DNA from: Nostoc sp. JL33
Lineage (GTDB): Bacteria; Cyanobacteriota; Cyanobacteriia; Cyanobacteriales; Nostocaceae
DNA length: 64,000 nt
NCBI RefSeq assembly: GCF_017114985.1
Contig: NZ_JABXKP010000008.1
Location: forward strand, 79,479-143,478
Direction of reading: 5' to 3'
The notes under the pieces were generated by a model. The model made no database searches and was not told where the DNA came from. It saw only the letters and a list, made by a program, of their open reading frames with translations. Both the position numbers and the translations under genes were made by a program. Of the stretch, positions 63,107 through 64,000 are shown piece after piece. The stretch's first letter is position 1. Every line of letters begins with the position of its first letter.

Positions 63107-63400
63107 ATGGCTATTTTCACTAACTTTCTCCGCTCTTTACTACTGACGATCATTTTTAGTTTTGTCGCTCCCATGTTCCTAGTTGGCGGTGGATTGCTCC
63201 TGATATCCCTCATCGGTCACTTTCCTGGCTTACAAGAGTTAACTGAGGCGATCGCTACTCAAATTATGCGTTTTCTCGCCGCCTTTGGCAGTGGAACTCC
63301 CCTACGCGGATTATTTGTGATTAGCTTGACCTGTAGTTTCGTCGGCGCACTGTTTGACACTTACGTTTATTATCGGTGTCAAATTTTACGAATTGATTAA
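63107..63400 (+). CDS. Small membrane protein, 97 aa
   Basis: Two strong hydrophobic helices (LLLTIIFSFVAPMFLVGGGLLLISLIG and FVISLTCSFVGALFDTYVYY, each near one end) flanking an amphipathic middle (LQELTEAIATQIMRFLAAFGSG). The first helix begins right after an N-terminal NFLRS. GGAGTTTG lies before the ATG, a plausible ribosome-binding site. Not recognised as a named family. It stands alone at the end of the window. Confidence 0.65.
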   Translation: MAIFTNFLRSLLLTIIFSFVAPMFLVGGGLLLISLIGHFPGLQELTEAIATQIMRFLAAFGSGTPLRGLFVISLTCSFVGALFDTYVYYRCQILRID

Positions 63401-64000
63401 TAAGTAGTGTCAATCGCTTCGTTAGGTACTCATGGGCTGTACAAGACGGGAGAAAGTGATATTTCCAAAACTGAAAGTACTACTGGTCTTAACCTAGACA
63501 GGGATTAGTGTTGCTAAATGAATTTTTATTCATTAAATTGAGCAGCGAAATTATTGATTAAATACTTATTATTTATTAGTTATTAACAAACTTCGGCGGG
63601 TTTAAGTCCCCGGCTTCTGACAAGCCGTAAGTATGTAAGTCTTGTTCTGTCTTACAAAGTTCAGATCGCCGCAAACCGGCGCTCCGACTTTGCGCTAAAT
63701 CCCCGTTACAAAACTGTACTTCTTTGAACGACTTCAGACGAACGACTTCTTTAATTACTGACTACTAGTGCAGGTGCGCGGCCGTAGCAAACTAATTCTC
63801 AAGAGGTCAAAAAGACAGCATCTCAAGGGTTTTGGAATTTTGAATTCTGCAAAACAGCTAAAATAGTCTGTGCTAAATCATCACTTGGACGCTAGACTAG
63901 AGTTTGGCATTTTGTGTTAGCTGCAATCTTTAAGGACTTGATTTCCGCAAGCCGCACACTCGTGACTTCTAGTCATGAGTTAGGCGCTCCATATTTCCAT
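63401..64000. other. Gene-free end of the window
   Basis: Contains a palindromic repeat near 63600-63640 (GGCGGGTTTAAGTCCCCGGC and GCCGTAAG) and some GCCGC/GCGGC motifs up to 63785. The final 200 bases carry no visible gene. Confidence 0.5.

Overview
The window is chromosomal-type DNA from a filamentous, probably heterocyst-forming cyanobacterium close to Nostoc. The evidence is the dense scatter of HIP1 octamers (GCGATCGC), many seven-base short tandem repeats between genes (AATTTTG-, GGGAATG- and CCCAATG-type runs), several families of small interspersed repeats, and a photosynthetic gene set: cytochrome f and Rieske, plastocyanin, cytochrome c6, cytochrome c550 and tocopherol cyclase. No rRNA operon, transposase gene or CRISPR array was found.

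Layout. Bases 1-338 hold the end of a GH3/NagZ gene. Bases 430-2558 hold a minus-strand array of 23 tRNA genes or tRNA-like remnants, with one strong promoter near 2945-2917. Several members are visibly damaged, including a tRNA-Ser split by a small repeat. Bases 3-13 kb carry a polysaccharide deacetylase, an HNH nuclease, a histidine-kinase-like protein lacking the phospho-accepting His, a Na+/H+ antiporter, a cytochrome b6 paralog that appears to keep ligands for only one haem, and a lipase-like hydrolase. Bases 13.7-19.6 kb hold a TonB-like repeat protein, the soluble electron carriers petJ, petE and psbV, and two sugar ABC permeases. Bases 20-27 kb hold grpE, dnaK, dnaJ, a TusA-like gene and rsgA. 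Bases 27-33.4 kb are a patchwork of Uma2-family genes, a GH57 enzyme, broken toxin/antitoxin-like and cupin genes, and a GC-rich PRISE-type reductase that looks imported. Bases 33.8-41 kb hold petC-petA with a partial petA duplication around a pentapeptide-repeat gene, an unknown lipoprotein pair, and tatC.

Bases 43-51 kb are the strongest candidate for an undescribed system. A P-loop ATPase gene overlaps the start of a 1737-residue protein with an N-terminal P-loop-like region, a helical repeat region, an nSTAND-type NTPase, a coiled coil, one membrane segment and 14 WD40 repeats. The two genes follow a 20-bp-periodic A/T-tract array and lie next to remnants of toxin genes. Bases 51-54 kb carry a Uma2 gene, a HigBA-type toxin-antitoxin pair, tRNA-Arg and tocopherol cyclase. 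Bases 54-64 kb carry a J-domain/TPR protein, a proline-rich membrane protein with an in-frame TGA, two tandem phosphoesterases and a lipid-related group (plsY, DUF3086, DUF3119, MlaE-type permease).

A theme of the window is small-repeat invasion. Repeats of 25-100 bp sit inside rsgA, a Uma2 gene and the STAND gene without breaking the frame. Others break a tRNA-Ser and a cupin gene. The cupin insertion has a 6-bp flanking duplication, as expected for a small mobile element. All assignments were made by reading the sequence; no database search was run.
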